64,000 bases of DNA from assembly GCF_024347435.1 (NCBI RefSeq), contig NZ_AP025480.1:2046001-2110000 (forward strand), written 5' to 3'. Below the pieces are notes generated by a model that worked only from the letters and a program-made list of their open reading frames with translations, had not been told where the DNA came from and did no database searches. The stretch's first letter is position 1; each line of letters starts with the position of its first letter. The position numbers and the translations under genes are program-made. The stretch comes from Vibrio cyclitrophicus. GTDB lineage: Bacteria > Pseudomonadota > Gammaproteobacteria > Enterobacterales > Vibrionaceae. Positions 1-8,349 of this stretch are shown here, piece by piece.

Positions 1-810
1 ACCTCGCGTTTAATTTACGTGATCTTGGCGCTTATGGGCCTAAGCTTAGCCGCGCTTGATAACCTAGGTAGCAACCTGCAGACAATCCTTCTTTATACTG
101 TCACTTTCTTTGTTTGCTTGGGTGCTTGTAACCTAATGGCACTGCCTGCTATTGATAAATTACTGCCACTTCAAACTGACAGCAGCAAAAAGAAGCTCCC
201 TCTGTCCTCTATGGCGATGGAATCGGCCAAGCTAATCTTAGTGGTGGGCTCTGGCCTTATCGCTGGCTTGGTGTTGCCTATCGGCCTGGATTGGGTCGAT
301 ACCGCCAGTGAATGGATTTTGTTTGTACTTCTGTTCTTCATCGGCATCCAACTTCGTAATAGCGGACTAACGCTTCGGCAAATCTTGCTCAACAAGCACG
401 GCATGGTTATCGCGGTAACAATCGTAATCACCTCATTGGTAGGTGGCGTTATCGCGGCTTATCTTCTTGATATACCTCTGTTCAAAGCTTTGGCGATGTC
501 TTCAGGTTTTGGTTGGTACTCATTGGCCGGTATTTTGATGGGTGACGCCTTTGGTCCAGTCTATGGGGGGGCGTCCTTCATGCTTGAGCTGCTAAGAGAA
601 CTGGTTGCCTTGGTATTGATTCCAGTTCTGATTCGTAGCTATCCATGCACCTCGATTGGTTATGCGGGGGCAACGGCGATGGACTTCACCTTACCTGTGA
701 TTCAAACCACAGGAGGCGTTCGATGCGTTCCTATCGCGATTGTCAGTGGCTTTATTTTAAGCTTGCTTGTCCCGATTTTGATGTTGTTCTTTGTATCTCT
801 TGCTAACTAG
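1..810 (+). CDS. lysO: L-lysine exporter LysO, 5' end cut by window
   Basis: LysO (YbjE, DUF340 family) exports L-lysine across the inner membrane. The reading frame is open from the first base of the window, so roughly 30 N-terminal residues are probably missing; an apparent GTG start at 19 is internal. The visible 269 residues hold several hydrophobic segments and family motifs: a conserved FIGIQLRNSG stretch, SGFGWYSL followed by a GP turn, and GATAMDFTLPVIQ near the C-terminus. These match E. coli LysO closely from memory. In E. coli lysO also lies near grxA and ybjL, and all three are present here. Any upstream lysine riboswitch or ArgP site would lie outside the window. Confidence 0.9.
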   Translation, partial: TSRLIYVILALMGLSLAALDNLGSNLQTILLYTVTFFVCLGACNLMALPAIDKLLPLQTDSSKKKLPLSSMAMESAKLILVVGSGLIAGLVLPIGLDWVDTASEWILFVLLFFIGIQLRNSGLTLRQILLNKHGMVIAVTIVITSLVGGVIAAYLLDIPLFKALAMSSGFGWYSLAGILMGDAFGPVYGGASFMLELLRELVALVLIPVLIRSYPCTSIGYAGATAMDFTLPVIQTTGGVRCVPIAIVSGFILSLLVPILMLFFVSLAN

Positions 811-984
811 ATCGCAGGAATAGTAATTGTTTTAGATTAGAATGCATCTCGAATTGAAATGCCCAAGATACCGATACAGTTACCGAAATAAAAAGACACG
901 AAGTGTCATTGCTCAACAAATAATGATCACGGTACTCTGTAACGACAAAGTTATAAAAAGAATAAACTTACAAAAGGAACCACT

Positions 985-1512
985 ATGAAACGCCTTTGCG
1001 TCGCATTACTGCTAGCTTCAACTTCTACTTTCTCTTTTGCAGCAGATTCTATGTCTGAAACAAATCAGTGCCAAGCAACAAAATATGATGCGTACATCGA
1101 CGCTTCTTTGAATTGGTATGCCGACCTTGCTGCTTTAACGTCTGAACAGTACCCAGAGTTAACAGAAGTCAGTGAGTGGTTCCTAGAAGGTCGTAAACAC
1201 CACTTTGAACTTAATCGTGCCGCGGTCAATTACTACCTAGTTAACGACTCAAGTAAAGTCGCTACTGAGCAGCCAGTTGAAGGTTGGTTGCAATTAGAAC
1301 AACACGACATTAAGACACTTTCAACGCGTAATGATGAGCTTGGCCAAATCGCAAAAACAACGTTCGATGACCGCCAATCAACGCCTCACGCTCAAAACTA
1401 CGAACTACGTTCAGCGTTTGCAGAATTGCTTAGTCACCCTAAGCAGATCGACACAGCACTGCAGCGCTACAACCAGTCAATTGCTAAACTTGAAGCGATT
1501 AAATGTAAATAA
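985..1512 (+). CDS. secreted protein of unknown function
   Basis: A 175-residue protein with a clear signal peptide (basic MKR start, hydrophobic core, cleavage expected near SFAAD at about residue 20-21), so it is probably periplasmic. The ATG follows a good ribosome site (AAGGAA, 7 nt upstream). The mature part is hydrophilic and probably helical. It has two cysteines, one near each end of the mature chain (Cys28 and Cys174), which could form a disulfide. I do not recognise a family. It stands alone: a terminator follows at 1560 and panP starts after that. Confidence 0.75.
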   Translation: MKRLCVALLLASTSTFSFAADSMSETNQCQATKYDAYIDASLNWYADLAALTSEQYPELTEVSEWFLEGRKHHFELNRAAVNYYLVNDSSKVATEQPVEGWLQLEQHDIKTLSTRNDELGQIAKTTFDDRQSTPHAQNYELRSAFAELLSHPKQIDTALQRYNQSIAKLEAIKCK

Positions 1513-1559
1513 CCCCTCATTTAATATGCTTTTTTGAGAAGTTGGATTTCATAATTAAG

Positions 1560-1584
1560 ACGGGACATTGTTCCCGTTTTCGTT
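1560..1584 (+). terminator. intrinsic terminator after the secreted-protein gene
   Basis: A 6-bp stem, ACGGGA / TCCCGT, with loop CATTGT, is followed by TTTCGTTT. It lies 47 bases after the stop of the 985-1512 gene. It also argues against the panP start at 1542, since that start would put the hairpin inside the coding region. Confidence 0.65.
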
Positions 1585-1631
1585 TAGATTGTCCCGCTCG
1601 CGTCAATATAAAAAAAAATAACTCGCTTGCT

Positions 1632-3275
1632 ATGGTTACGGAACAAAAAACAGCAGATGTTAGCTTCGACAGTCTTTTACGTATCTTCACGGTACCTGAA
1701 GGCCCAGATTCAACACTCACTCAAATTGAAGACAAACTTTCACGAAACCTGAATCAATTCTTACGTGAACACATTGTGGCTGAAGAAAAGCCGCTGCGTG
1801 AAATTGAGAAAGATTTTTCAAATGCTCATATCCCTGAGCAGCCTGAATTTGTTTCTGAACATACTGAGCATCTACTCGATTCTCTCGTGTCTCATTCGGT
1901 ACATACGTCGTCGCCAAGTTTTATTGGCCACATGACTTCTGCCCTGCCGTATTTCTTGATGCCGCTTTCTAAGATAATGATTGCCCTCAATCAGAATCTA
2001 GTAAAAATCGAGACCTCAAAAGCTTTTACTCCCCTAGAACGTCAAGTTCTGGGCATGCTACATCGCTTGATTTATCAAGATAGTGATCAGTTTTACTCTC
2101 GTTGGATGCACAGCGCAAACCACTCTCTAGGTGCGTTTTGTTCTGGAGGTACCATCGCGAACATTACTGCGCTTTGGGTTGCACGTAACAATGCACTGAA
2201 AGCACAAGGTTCGTTCAAAGGTGTCGAGAAAGAAGGCTTATTCAAAGCCATGAAGCACTACGACTATGAAGGCCTTGCCATCTTAGTCTCTGAACGTGGT
2301 CACTACTCTCTTAAAAAAGCCGCTGATGTACTCGGTATCGGTCAAGAAGGCCTAGTGTCTGTTAAAACCGACAACAACAACCGAATTTGCACAGACGATC
2401 TAAGACTGAAAATAGAACAACTCAAGCAGAACAAGATAAAACCTTTCGCTGTTATTGGCGTAGCGGGTACAACAGAAACCGGTAATATCGATCCGTTAAG
2501 AGACATTGCCGAGGTATGTGCTGAATCTGATTGCCACTTCCATGTGGATGCTGCTTGGGGCGGCGCGACTTTAATGTCGAATAATTATCGCCACCTGCTT
2601 GATGGCATTGAGCTGGCGGATTCAGTTACGATTGATGCACATAAACAGCTTTATATCCCTATGGGTGCGGGTATGGTTCTGTTTAAAAAACCAGACGCAA
2701 TGACTGCTATTGAACATCATGCTCAATATATTTTGCGTAAAGGATCTAAAGATCTCGGCAGCCATACGTTAGAAGGCTCTCGCTCAGGCATGGCCATGCT
2801 GGTTTATGCTTCGATGCACATCATCAGTCGTCCAGGTTATGAGCTACTGATCGACCAGAGTATTAACAAAGCGCGCTACTTTGCCGACCTGATCAAGCAA
2901 CAAAACGATTTTGAATTGGTATCAGAGCCTGAACTTTGCCTACTGACTTACCGCTATGTGCCTGAATCAGTTAAAGCCGCCCTACTTAAAGCCGATGCAA
3001 AAGAACGTATTGAACTGAATGAGTTACTGAACGAGCTCACTAAGTTCATTCAGAAAAAACAACGTGAAACAGGTCGATCTTTTGTTTCAAGAACTCGTTT
3101 GAACCCTGAAGTTTGGGCGCATCAACCAATCATCGTTTTCCGTGTTGTGTTAGCGAACCCACTAACAGGCAACGACATTCTTTCTTCGGTACTTGAAGAA
3201 CAGCGCGAAATATCGACACTAGCCCCTAACTTGATGGGTAAAATCACCAAGTTGGTTACGCAAATCAACACATAG
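1632..3275 (+). CDS. panP: pyridoxal-phosphate aspartate 1-decarboxylase PanP
   Basis: Group II PLP decarboxylase of 547 residues, the length known for PanP. It makes beta-alanine from L-aspartate for pantothenate and CoA, replacing the pyruvoyl enzyme PanD in vibrios and relatives. The family motif DAHKQLYIPMGAG contains the PLP-binding lysine, Lys338 from this start; HVDAAWGGA upstream holds the aspartate that contacts the cofactor ring. The frame is open back to 1542, but the first 30 codons cover a terminator hairpin and poly-A, so ATG 1632 is preferred although its ribosome site is weak. The gene is next to hexR, a common Vibrio arrangement. Older annotation often calls it glutamate decarboxylase. 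Confidence 0.88.
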   Translation: MVTEQKTADVSFDSLLRIFTVPEGPDSTLTQIEDKLSRNLNQFLREHIVAEEKPLREIEKDFSNAHIPEQPEFVSEHTEHLLDSLVSHSVHTSSPSFIGHMTSALPYFLMPLSKIMIALNQNLVKIETSKAFTPLERQVLGMLHRLIYQDSDQFYSRWMHSANHSLGAFCSGGTIANITALWVARNNALKAQGSFKGVEKEGLFKAMKHYDYEGLAILVSERGHYSLKKAADVLGIGQEGLVSVKTDNNNRICTDDLRLKIEQLKQNKIKPFAVIGVAGTTETGNIDPLRDIAEVCAESDCHFHVDAAWGGATLMSNNYRHLLDGIELADSVTIDAHKQLYIPMGAGMVLFKKPDAMTAIEHHAQYILRKGSKDLGSHTLEGSRSGMAMLVYASMHIISRPGYELLIDQSINKARYFADLIKQQNDFELVSEPELCLLTYRYVPESVKAALLKADAKERIELNELLNELTKFIQKKQRETGRSFVSRTRLNPEVWAHQPIIVFRVVLANPLTGNDILSSVLEEQREISTLAPNLMGKITKLVTQINT

Positions 3276-3634
3276 CCATTCAATTTTAGTTGCATCAAAT
3301 TGAAAATTTCTTTCTTTTTGATGTAACTAAGCTGTCAGTTCGTACTCAATTTGCACTCTTTTTACTCAAAATCTCTTCCAGTTCTGTAGTTTTCTAAAAT
3401 TTTGTTGAGGTTTGTCATATTCTTAAGCATTCATGCCGTGTTTTTGTATTAGTAAATAGTATGTTGGGTTTATACTGACTATATGGTGCTAGTTAGCTTG
3501 ATATCTATTTGAAGCAGCGGTATTTACATGCAAAAAAATATTTTGAGTCATGTTTTACTGATATTTGTTTCAGCCATACCCCCTGGTAAAAAGATATTAA
3601 CTAGCAAGTTGTTCTCTATACCCTTGTGAACACT
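3276..3634. other. panP-hexR intergenic region
   Basis: This 359-bp AT-rich stretch contains the long inverted repeat at 3286-3329 and, presumably, the hexR promoter. I see no convincing open reading frame. I did not find a clear copy of the HexR palindrome (TGTAATTAAATTACA type). Confidence 0.5.
3286..3329. repeat. 14-bp stem inverted repeat after panP
   Basis: TTAGTTGCATCAAA pairs with TTTGATGTAACTAA across a loop of about 16 nt, with a single G-U pair. It begins about ten bases after the panP stop. No run of T follows the stem, so it may be a 3' stabilising hairpin or a weak terminator. Confidence 0.55.
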
Positions 3635-4489
3635 ATGAATACATTAGAAAAAATACAAAAAAACCTGGAAAATTTCAGCAAGTCTGAGCGTAAGGTAGCC
3701 GAAGTAATTATGGCTTCCCCTCAAACTGCAATTCATTCTAGCATTGCTACCTTAGCTAAAATGGCTGACGTGAGTGAGCCAACAGTTAACCGCTTCTGTC
3801 GTCGTTTAGACACAAAAGGCTTTCCTGACTTTAAACTTCACCTAGCTCAAAGCTTGGCGAACGGTACACCTTACGTGAACCGTAACGTTGAAGAAGATGA
3901 TGGCCCAGATGCTTATACACACAAGATTTTCGAATCGACTATGGCTTGTTTAGACGTTGCTAAAAACAGTCTCGACGCGATGCAGGTAAACCGTGCGGTT
4001 GACTTGCTGACTCAAGCAAAACGCATTTCGTTCTTCGGACTGGGTGCCTCTTCTGCTGTAGCCAAAGATGCTCAAAACAAGTTCATCCGTTTTAATATTC
4101 CGATCACATGTTTCGAAGACATCGTGATGCAACGAATGAGCTGCATTAACTGCAGTGATAACGACGTTATTGTTCTTATCTCTCATACAGGCCGAACTAA
4201 AAGCCAAGTTGAGATCGCGAACTTAGCGCGTGAAAACGGTGCGACAGTTATTGCTATCACAGCAAAAGATTCTCCACTAGATAAAGCGAGTTCACTGTCT
4301 ATCTCATTGGATGTACCGGAAGACACAGACGTTTACATGCCAATGGCAAGCCGTGTCGTTCAAATGACGGTTATCGATGTGCTAGCAACAGGCTTTACGC
4401 TTCGTCGTGGCTCTGGTTTCAGAGAGAACCTAAAACGCGTTAAAGAGTCACTTCGTGATTCACGTTACGAGAAGTACTCTCAGTTCTAA
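3635..4489 (+). CDS. hexR: HexR, central-carbon transcriptional regulator
   Basis: RpiR-family regulator of 284 residues. HexR controls glycolytic, Entner-Doudoroff and gluconeogenic genes and senses 2-keto-3-deoxy-6-phosphogluconate. An N-terminal helix-turn-helix (about residues 1-75, with the motif SEPTVNRFCRRL) precedes a sugar-isomerase (SIS) domain from about residue 125, with GLGASSAVAKDA and SHTGRTKS phosphosugar-binding loops. A GTG at 3626 would add three residues, but ATG 3635 gives the usual MNTLEKIQ start and family length. A strong terminator follows at 4542. Confidence 0.92.
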   Translation: MNTLEKIQKNLENFSKSERKVAEVIMASPQTAIHSSIATLAKMADVSEPTVNRFCRRLDTKGFPDFKLHLAQSLANGTPYVNRNVEEDDGPDAYTHKIFESTMACLDVAKNSLDAMQVNRAVDLLTQAKRISFFGLGASSAVAKDAQNKFIRFNIPITCFEDIVMQRMSCINCSDNDVIVLISHTGRTKSQVEIANLARENGATVIAITAKDSPLDKASSLSISLDVPEDTDVYMPMASRVVQMTVIDVLATGFTLRRGSGFRENLKRVKESLRDSRYEKYSQF

Positions 4490-4541
4490 CCTGCTAAGAC
4501 ATGAACAGAAAGCACATGACTTGAGAACAAGTCGAATTAAA

Positions 4542-4567
4542 AAAACGGAGCCTAGTGCTCCGTTTTT
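4542..4567 (+). terminator. intrinsic terminator after hexR
   Basis: The stem AAACGGAGC / GCTCCGTTT closes a CTAGT loop and runs into a T tract. It lies about 50 bases beyond the hexR stop and about 55 bases before the convergent alcohol dehydrogenase stop, so it may serve both genes. Confidence 0.85.
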
Positions 4568-4621
4568 ATTTGTCTTTCCGAAAGAATCTTTTTAATGTTC
4601 TCTTTACCAAAACAAATACGG

Positions 4622-5914
4622 TTAAATAGTCCAACTATTGCCTTTTTCAACCACTCCGTTTTCAGACGCATAAGAATTAATATATGTAAAACTCGACTCA
4701 ACCTCTTGAGATCGATCTTTTTGATTCAATAAAGCGTTCTTATCAGAGCTCTGATCACAACAGCACTCCTCACAAACTTGCTGTAAAATATGTACTAACC
4801 TTTCTCGATTCAGCGGTAGCGGATTGCCTTTAATTGCGACCGATTTTAATGCATCGGCTGACACTTCATCAAACTGAGCGGCACACACACCAAATTCGAG
4901 TAGACTTGGTAACTGGAGAGTATTTAATGTTCCAGATAACCAAGAAACGGCCTCTTCCTCTTTAGCCTCTATATTATACGTCACTATTTGAGCAATTCGT
5001 TTATAACGTACTAAGATGTCGTCTCGTTTCTGTTCTCTTGCTACGGCAATGTTTTCTAACATTACATATGGCGCTAACCGAGCCGTAATAATACTGTGTG
5101 GCGCAGAAATTTTACCACCTAGCGCAGACGCTAAACCATGAGCAGCACCAAGCTTAGCATTAGTGATTGCCATTCCACCAAGCATGGAGGCAAACGCTAG
5201 ATCACAACGTGCTTGTGGCTCATCATCAATACATGCCCGAACCACAGATGAACTCAATTTACGCAGCCCTTCCTCGCAAATCATATCGGTCAGCGGGTTA
5301 GGTTCACCACACACATAGGCTTCCATTAAATGAGTAAATGCATCCATCGCACCACGCCCCGATAGATACAGATTGGTGCCATGAGTTAAAGTAGGGTCAA
5401 CAATCGCAACGTTCGCCAGCATGTCTGGGCTTCTAAGGCTAACCTTGACTTGATCTTGGCCTGATTTAAGCACCGCATTCTTAGTTACTTCTGCCCCCGT
5501 ACTAGCCGTTGTTGGAATAGCGATAAACGGAATAGGTTTGGTTTTCAAAGGAACATTACGACCAACCACTTCTACATAGTCGTATAAATTACCTTGATTA
5601 GGTAGAACCGCCGCTAAAGCTTTCCCCATATCAATCGCACTGCCTCCACCCATGGCCACTACCATGTCAGGTTTAAATCGACGAGCAGAAATGGCGGCTT
5701 CTTCTACCATTTTTATGTTGGGTTCACCTGAGACCGCAATGTGTTGATAACGTATGCTTTGCGCATCAAAGTAATCGGTGACGATTGAAGTTCGTTCTAA
5801 CGTATTACCAGTAACCAATAGAACACTGTAGCCATATTGATTAAAGAGAGACAATGAAGCCTTTAATGCCCCATCACCAAAGATGATCTTTGTAGATGTC
5901 ATAAACTGAAACAT
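4622..5914 (-). CDS. iron-containing alcohol dehydrogenase with extra Cys-rich tail
   Basis: Class III (iron) NAD(P)-dependent alcohol dehydrogenase, 430 residues. The dinucleotide loop MGGGSAIDMGKA is at about residues 88-99. The metal ligands can be placed by family spacing: Asp191, His195, His259 and His273. The start has a strong ribosome site (AGGAGG). Family members are usually about 380-390 residues, so the last ~50 residues (381-430) are extra. They open with a cysteine cluster, CEECCCD, followed by a polar tail. The substrate cannot be told from sequence: fuco-type, ethanol and threonine-dehydrogenase-like members share these motifs. It is a single gene, convergent with hexR. Confidence 0.85.
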   Translation of the reverse strand: MFQFMTSTKIIFGDGALKASLSLFNQYGYSVLLVTGNTLERTSIVTDYFDAQSIRYQHIAVSGEPNIKMVEEAAISARRFKPDMVVAMGGGSAIDMGKALAAVLPNQGNLYDYVEVVGRNVPLKTKPIPFIAIPTTASTGAEVTKNAVLKSGQDQVKVSLRSPDMLANVAIVDPTLTHGTNLYLSGRGAMDAFTHLMEAYVCGEPNPLTDMICEEGLRKLSSSVVRACIDDEPQARCDLAFASMLGGMAITNAKLGAAHGLASALGGKISAPHSIITARLAPYVMLENIAVAREQKRDDILVRYKRIAQIVTYNIEAKEEEAVSWLSGTLNTLQLPSLLEFGVCAAQFDEVSADALKSVAIKGNPLPLNRERLVHILQQVCEECCCDQSSDKNALLNQKDRSQEVESSFTYINSYASENGVVEKGNSWTI

Positions 5915-6384
5915 GGTGCCTCCTGCGCCTATTTATGACTAAACAAAACTGCGAACTCTTGGTATTTGGAATATGACGTTTGTGTTTCAAACATAACCAC
6001 GATATTGACGTAGTAACATCAGCGAAGAATACAGAGTGTGGTTCTATATCTGTTTCTAAGATGCCTCGTTCTGCAGCTGATTTTTTTGACGAGGTGCAAC
6101 TTGTCGTATTAAAGACAGATTAAAGTCCTATTTTTAGGGGTAATTCACATTCTTATAGTAAGGGTACTCATCGTCAACATTCACAAGAGACCAGCCATGT
6201 TCTTTTTTATGAACATTATTTGCTCTGATAGGCAAAACCTATTGTATTAAGAGGCAATTCCATCTTTATTTCCCTAAGGCATTAGGGCATAGTTGGTTTC
6301 AAGAATTTTTGAGTCGTATTCAGTTTAAGAATAGTTGACATATTTTAGGTTAACGAGCCTCATCCCGTATTTAGGAGAAATGAA
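5915..6384. other. divergent promoter region, alcohol dehydrogenase / grxA
   Basis: This 470-bp non-coding region lies between two divergent genes. It contains a small palindrome, ATGTTC...GAACAT (6197-6216), and an OxyR-like site (6228-6264). No convincing coding region was found in it. Confidence 0.55.
6228..6264. promoter_or_regulatory. candidate OxyR operator upstream of grxA
   Basis: OxyR binds four spaced half-sites, ATAG-N7-CTAT-N7-ATAG-N7-CTAT. Here ATAG (6228), 7 nt, then CTAT (6239) are exact; another 7 nt leads to AGAG (6250, 3 of 4), and the fourth element CATC (6261) is poor. The centre is about 140 bp before the grxA start. grxA is a classic OxyR target in E. coli. The motif is seen; the binding is inferred. 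Confidence 0.5.
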
Positions 6385-6648
6385 ATGTTTGTAGTTATTT
6401 TTGGTCGCCCAGCTTGCCCATTCTGTGTTCGTGCAAAAGAGCATGCTGAAACTCTTAAAGCGAAGCGTGATGATTTCAACTACCGTTATGTTGATATTCA
6501 CGCTGAAGGCATCAGCAAAGCTGACCTGGAAAAAACTGTAGGTAAGCCGGTAGATACAGTGCCACAAATTTTCATCGACCAAGACCACATTGGCGGTTGC
6601 ACAGAATTTGAAGCATACGCAAAAGAAAAATTAGGCCTTTTTGACTAA
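6385..6648 (+). CDS. grxA: glutaredoxin 1
   Basis: An 87-residue glutaredoxin that reduces disulfides, for example in ribonucleotide reductase and OxyR, using glutathione. The active site is Cys11-Pro-Phe-Cys14 (GrxA usually has CPYC), followed by the cis-proline region DTVPQIFID and the GGCTEF glutathione-binding turn. Length and order match GrxA. The start has a good ribosome site (AGGAGA). Its own terminator hairpin at about 6728-6746 has been split by the insertion sequence that follows. Confidence 0.93.
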   Translation: MFVVIFGRPACPFCVRAKEHAETLKAKRDDFNYRYVDIHAEGISKADLEKTVGKPVDTVPQIFIDQDHIGGCTEFEAYAKEKLGLFD

Positions 6649-6734
6649 GATAAATTGTCTCTTACGAGCATCGAGGTTAAAGCCTTAAGCAGCTAACCAG
6701 TTTACCGTTAGACTGTCAGATTTATATAAAGCCC

Positions 6735-6746
6735 GCTCCCTGTAGC
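6735..6746. repeat. left target duplication of IS copy 1
   Basis: GCTCCCTGTAGC, repeated exactly at 8188-8199. It is the 6-nt loop CCCTGT plus three stem base pairs on each side of the former grxA terminator. Confidence 0.9.
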
Positions 6747-6755
6747 CAACACCTA

Positions 6756-8093
6756 TCATTTAAGGTGTTTAGATCGCACAGTGTAGCGAGTCTTACTAAA
6801 ACGAACGGTCCTACCTTTGGGCCGTTTTTGTTTTTCGGGCAAAATATAACGTTTCACTCGCTCTCTCATAGCTCGCAGCTTTTTGGGAATAGAACCTGGA
6901 GAAGCGATAGCACACCACATTAGCTCATCTTGAATATCTCGAAGTGCCATCGTAAAGCTTATCCTAAGTGGTGAGACTTCTGCCTCTTTTGCTATTCGGC
7001 TAATCTCCAGACGGATTAAGTTATACGCGATAAGGATACCCCATATCTCTTGCTTTACACCCTCTACAGATTGACTGCGGAGCAGAATTTCATCTTCAAG
7101 CATGTCATGCTTAATCTCGCCATAACTCTTCTCGATTTCCCACCTTTCGAAGTACACGTCTAATAATGATTTTAAACTGTATTTTCTATCTGTTAGAGAA
7201 GTCAGCAGCCCTTGTATATGATTGGGTTGTTGTTCACCATCATCGGGGTATAGAGCCAGCCTAGCTTTCCACGTTTCCGGGAGGCTCGGGTCTTGCTTTC
7301 TAGCTTGTGGAGAGACTTTCATCTCTACAATCAGATCTCGCCCATCATCATCGAGTTGCTCGATGGTTTCATACTTCACATTCGACTTTATGGGCGTCAT
7401 CCAGTGACTTGTCCCATGCTCTCGTTGCCAGTTAAGCATAAGCTCTGCGCTCAGGTAGCAACGGTCAAAAATGGTCAATGAATTCGGGACAGCTGATGAA
7501 ATTAAATCTTTTGCATAGCTAATTTCACCTTTAGAACTTTCCCCAAAAGCCACATCATGAATAAGTCGACTCCGTAGGGATGTGAGTGCGCACATTCGAA
7601 CGATTGGATATTCAGTGTGCCTGTCTTTTCGGTAGTAAACATATTGATAATGCTCAGCTAAGCTTGGGTTATCGTGCGTTCTAAACTGTGTGCCATCAAT
7701 TGAAAATAGGCTCAAACCATTCCATTTATCACCCGCATCTTCCGACTGTGTCCAGTGCTTTGCTGTGATTGAGAATAATGACTCTAAAGGTTTAGCGGTG
7801 AGGCGCTTTCTCGCCTGGGGAATCGCACTAGGTGCAATAGACTCACCCAATGAGTTAGACAATTTGAGGTCGAGTTTATCGAGTACATCGGTAATCGGTC
7901 TATCTCGATAGAGACCAATACCAACGACTAACCATACAACAAGTTCGGCAGGTAACTTTCTACGACGCATACTCGCTTTGTTCGTTTCAGATAAAGCTTG
8001 GTTTATCCAATCTAGCGGAAGGTCTTTTTGGAACAAAGAAAGAGATTCTGGATTAGCAAAATCGTCAACATCGATTAACCAGTGTGACAGCAT
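6756..8093 (-). CDS. IS4-family DDE transposase, copy 1
   Basis: A 445-residue transposase when started at the ATG just after the leader hairpin; the frame is open 15 codons further up, but those codons lie within the hairpin. An N-terminal IS4 domain (motif RRRKLPAELVVWLVVG) precedes a DDE catalytic domain. The likely catalytic residues are Asp133 (SIDGTQF), Asp210 (FDRCY) and Glu321, the last in the IS4 signature Y-x2-R-x3-E-x6-K. The frame is intact, so the element may be active. It has Ile where copy 2 has Val (KQE-I/V-WGI). It is transcribed towards grxA. Confidence 0.9.
   Translation of the reverse strand: MLSHWLIDVDDFANPESLSLFQKDLPLDWINQALSETNKASMRRRKLPAELVVWLVVGIGLYRDRPITDVLDKLDLKLSNSLGESIAPSAIPQARKRLTAKPLESLFSITAKHWTQSEDAGDKWNGLSLFSIDGTQFRTHDNPSLAEHYQYVYYRKDRHTEYPIVRMCALTSLRSRLIHDVAFGESSKGEISYAKDLISSAVPNSLTIFDRCYLSAELMLNWQREHGTSHWMTPIKSNVKYETIEQLDDDGRDLIVEMKVSPQARKQDPSLPETWKARLALYPDDGEQQPNHIQGLLTSLTDRKYSLKSLLDVYFERWEIEKSYGEIKHDMLEDEILLRSQSVEGVKQEIWGILIAYNLIRLEISRIAKEAEVSPLRISFTMALRDIQDELMWCAIASPGSIPKKLRAMRERVKRYILPEKQKRPKGRTVRFSKTRYTVRSKHLK
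6804..6835 (+). terminator. terminator-like hairpin in the IS right end, copy 1
   Basis: AACGGTCC pairs with GGGCCGTT (one G-U pair) around a 7-nt loop, followed by a T-rich tract, TTTTTGTTTTT. It lies within the last codons of the transposase but is oriented to stop transcripts entering from grxA, whose own terminator was split. The function is inferred from structure. Confidence 0.6.
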
Positions 8094-8097
8094 AAAA

Positions 8098-8129
8098 AAT
8101 ACCCTTAAACAGAAGTGCTTAAGGGTATT
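8098..8129 (-). promoter_or_regulatory. leader hairpin sequestering the transposase ribosome site, copy 1
   Basis: A perfect 11-bp stem (AATACCCTTAA / TTAAGGGTATT, 10-nt loop) followed by T residues ends four bases before the transposase ATG. The only ribosome-site-like bases, AAGGG, are in its 3' arm. A transcript entering from outside should terminate there or fold with the start site hidden. See copy 2 at 11706-11737. Confidence 0.6.
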
Positions 8130-8187
8130 GTCAACCATCTGCAGGATCGTTCAACTGATCAGGAAAATGCTTAAATGATCAGTGTTA

Positions 8188-8199
8188 GCTCCCTGTAGC
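8188..8199. repeat. right target duplication of IS copy 1
   Basis: An exact copy of 6735-6746 (GCTCCCTGTAGC). The bases GGGCTTTTT that follow are the remaining 3' arm and T tract of the former grxA terminator. Confidence 0.9.
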
Positions 8200-8349
8200 G
8201 GGCTTTTTCATAACAAGTTTTCGTACCGAATAAGAATCAGGTCAAAATCAAGTAAAATAGCAAAATATCGCTTATAATTTATTTATATTTAGATACAATT
8301 CACCTCTCAAACTTACCCTGTGTTTCACGCCAATTATTGAGCGACCACT

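Larger units (their letters stand above)
6747..8187 (-). mobile_element. IS4-family insertion sequence, copy 1
   Basis: A 1441-bp element, ends TAACAC...GTGTTG, with near-identical terminal inverted repeats (AACACTGATCATTTAAG against AACACCTATCATTTAAG, two mismatches). The boundaries were fixed by comparing the two copies in the window. It has a perfect 12-bp target duplication. It lies inside the intrinsic terminator of grxA: removing the element and one duplication restores AAAGCCCGCT-CCCTGT-AGCGGGCTTTTT. It differs from copy 2 by one substitution in the transposase (7046 against 12789) in what I compared, so at least one copy moved recently. Confidence 0.92.

Noticed and set aside
1542..1631. 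Longer N-terminus for PanP
   Set aside because: These codons span a terminator hairpin and a poly-A stretch, and the shorter protein has the family length.
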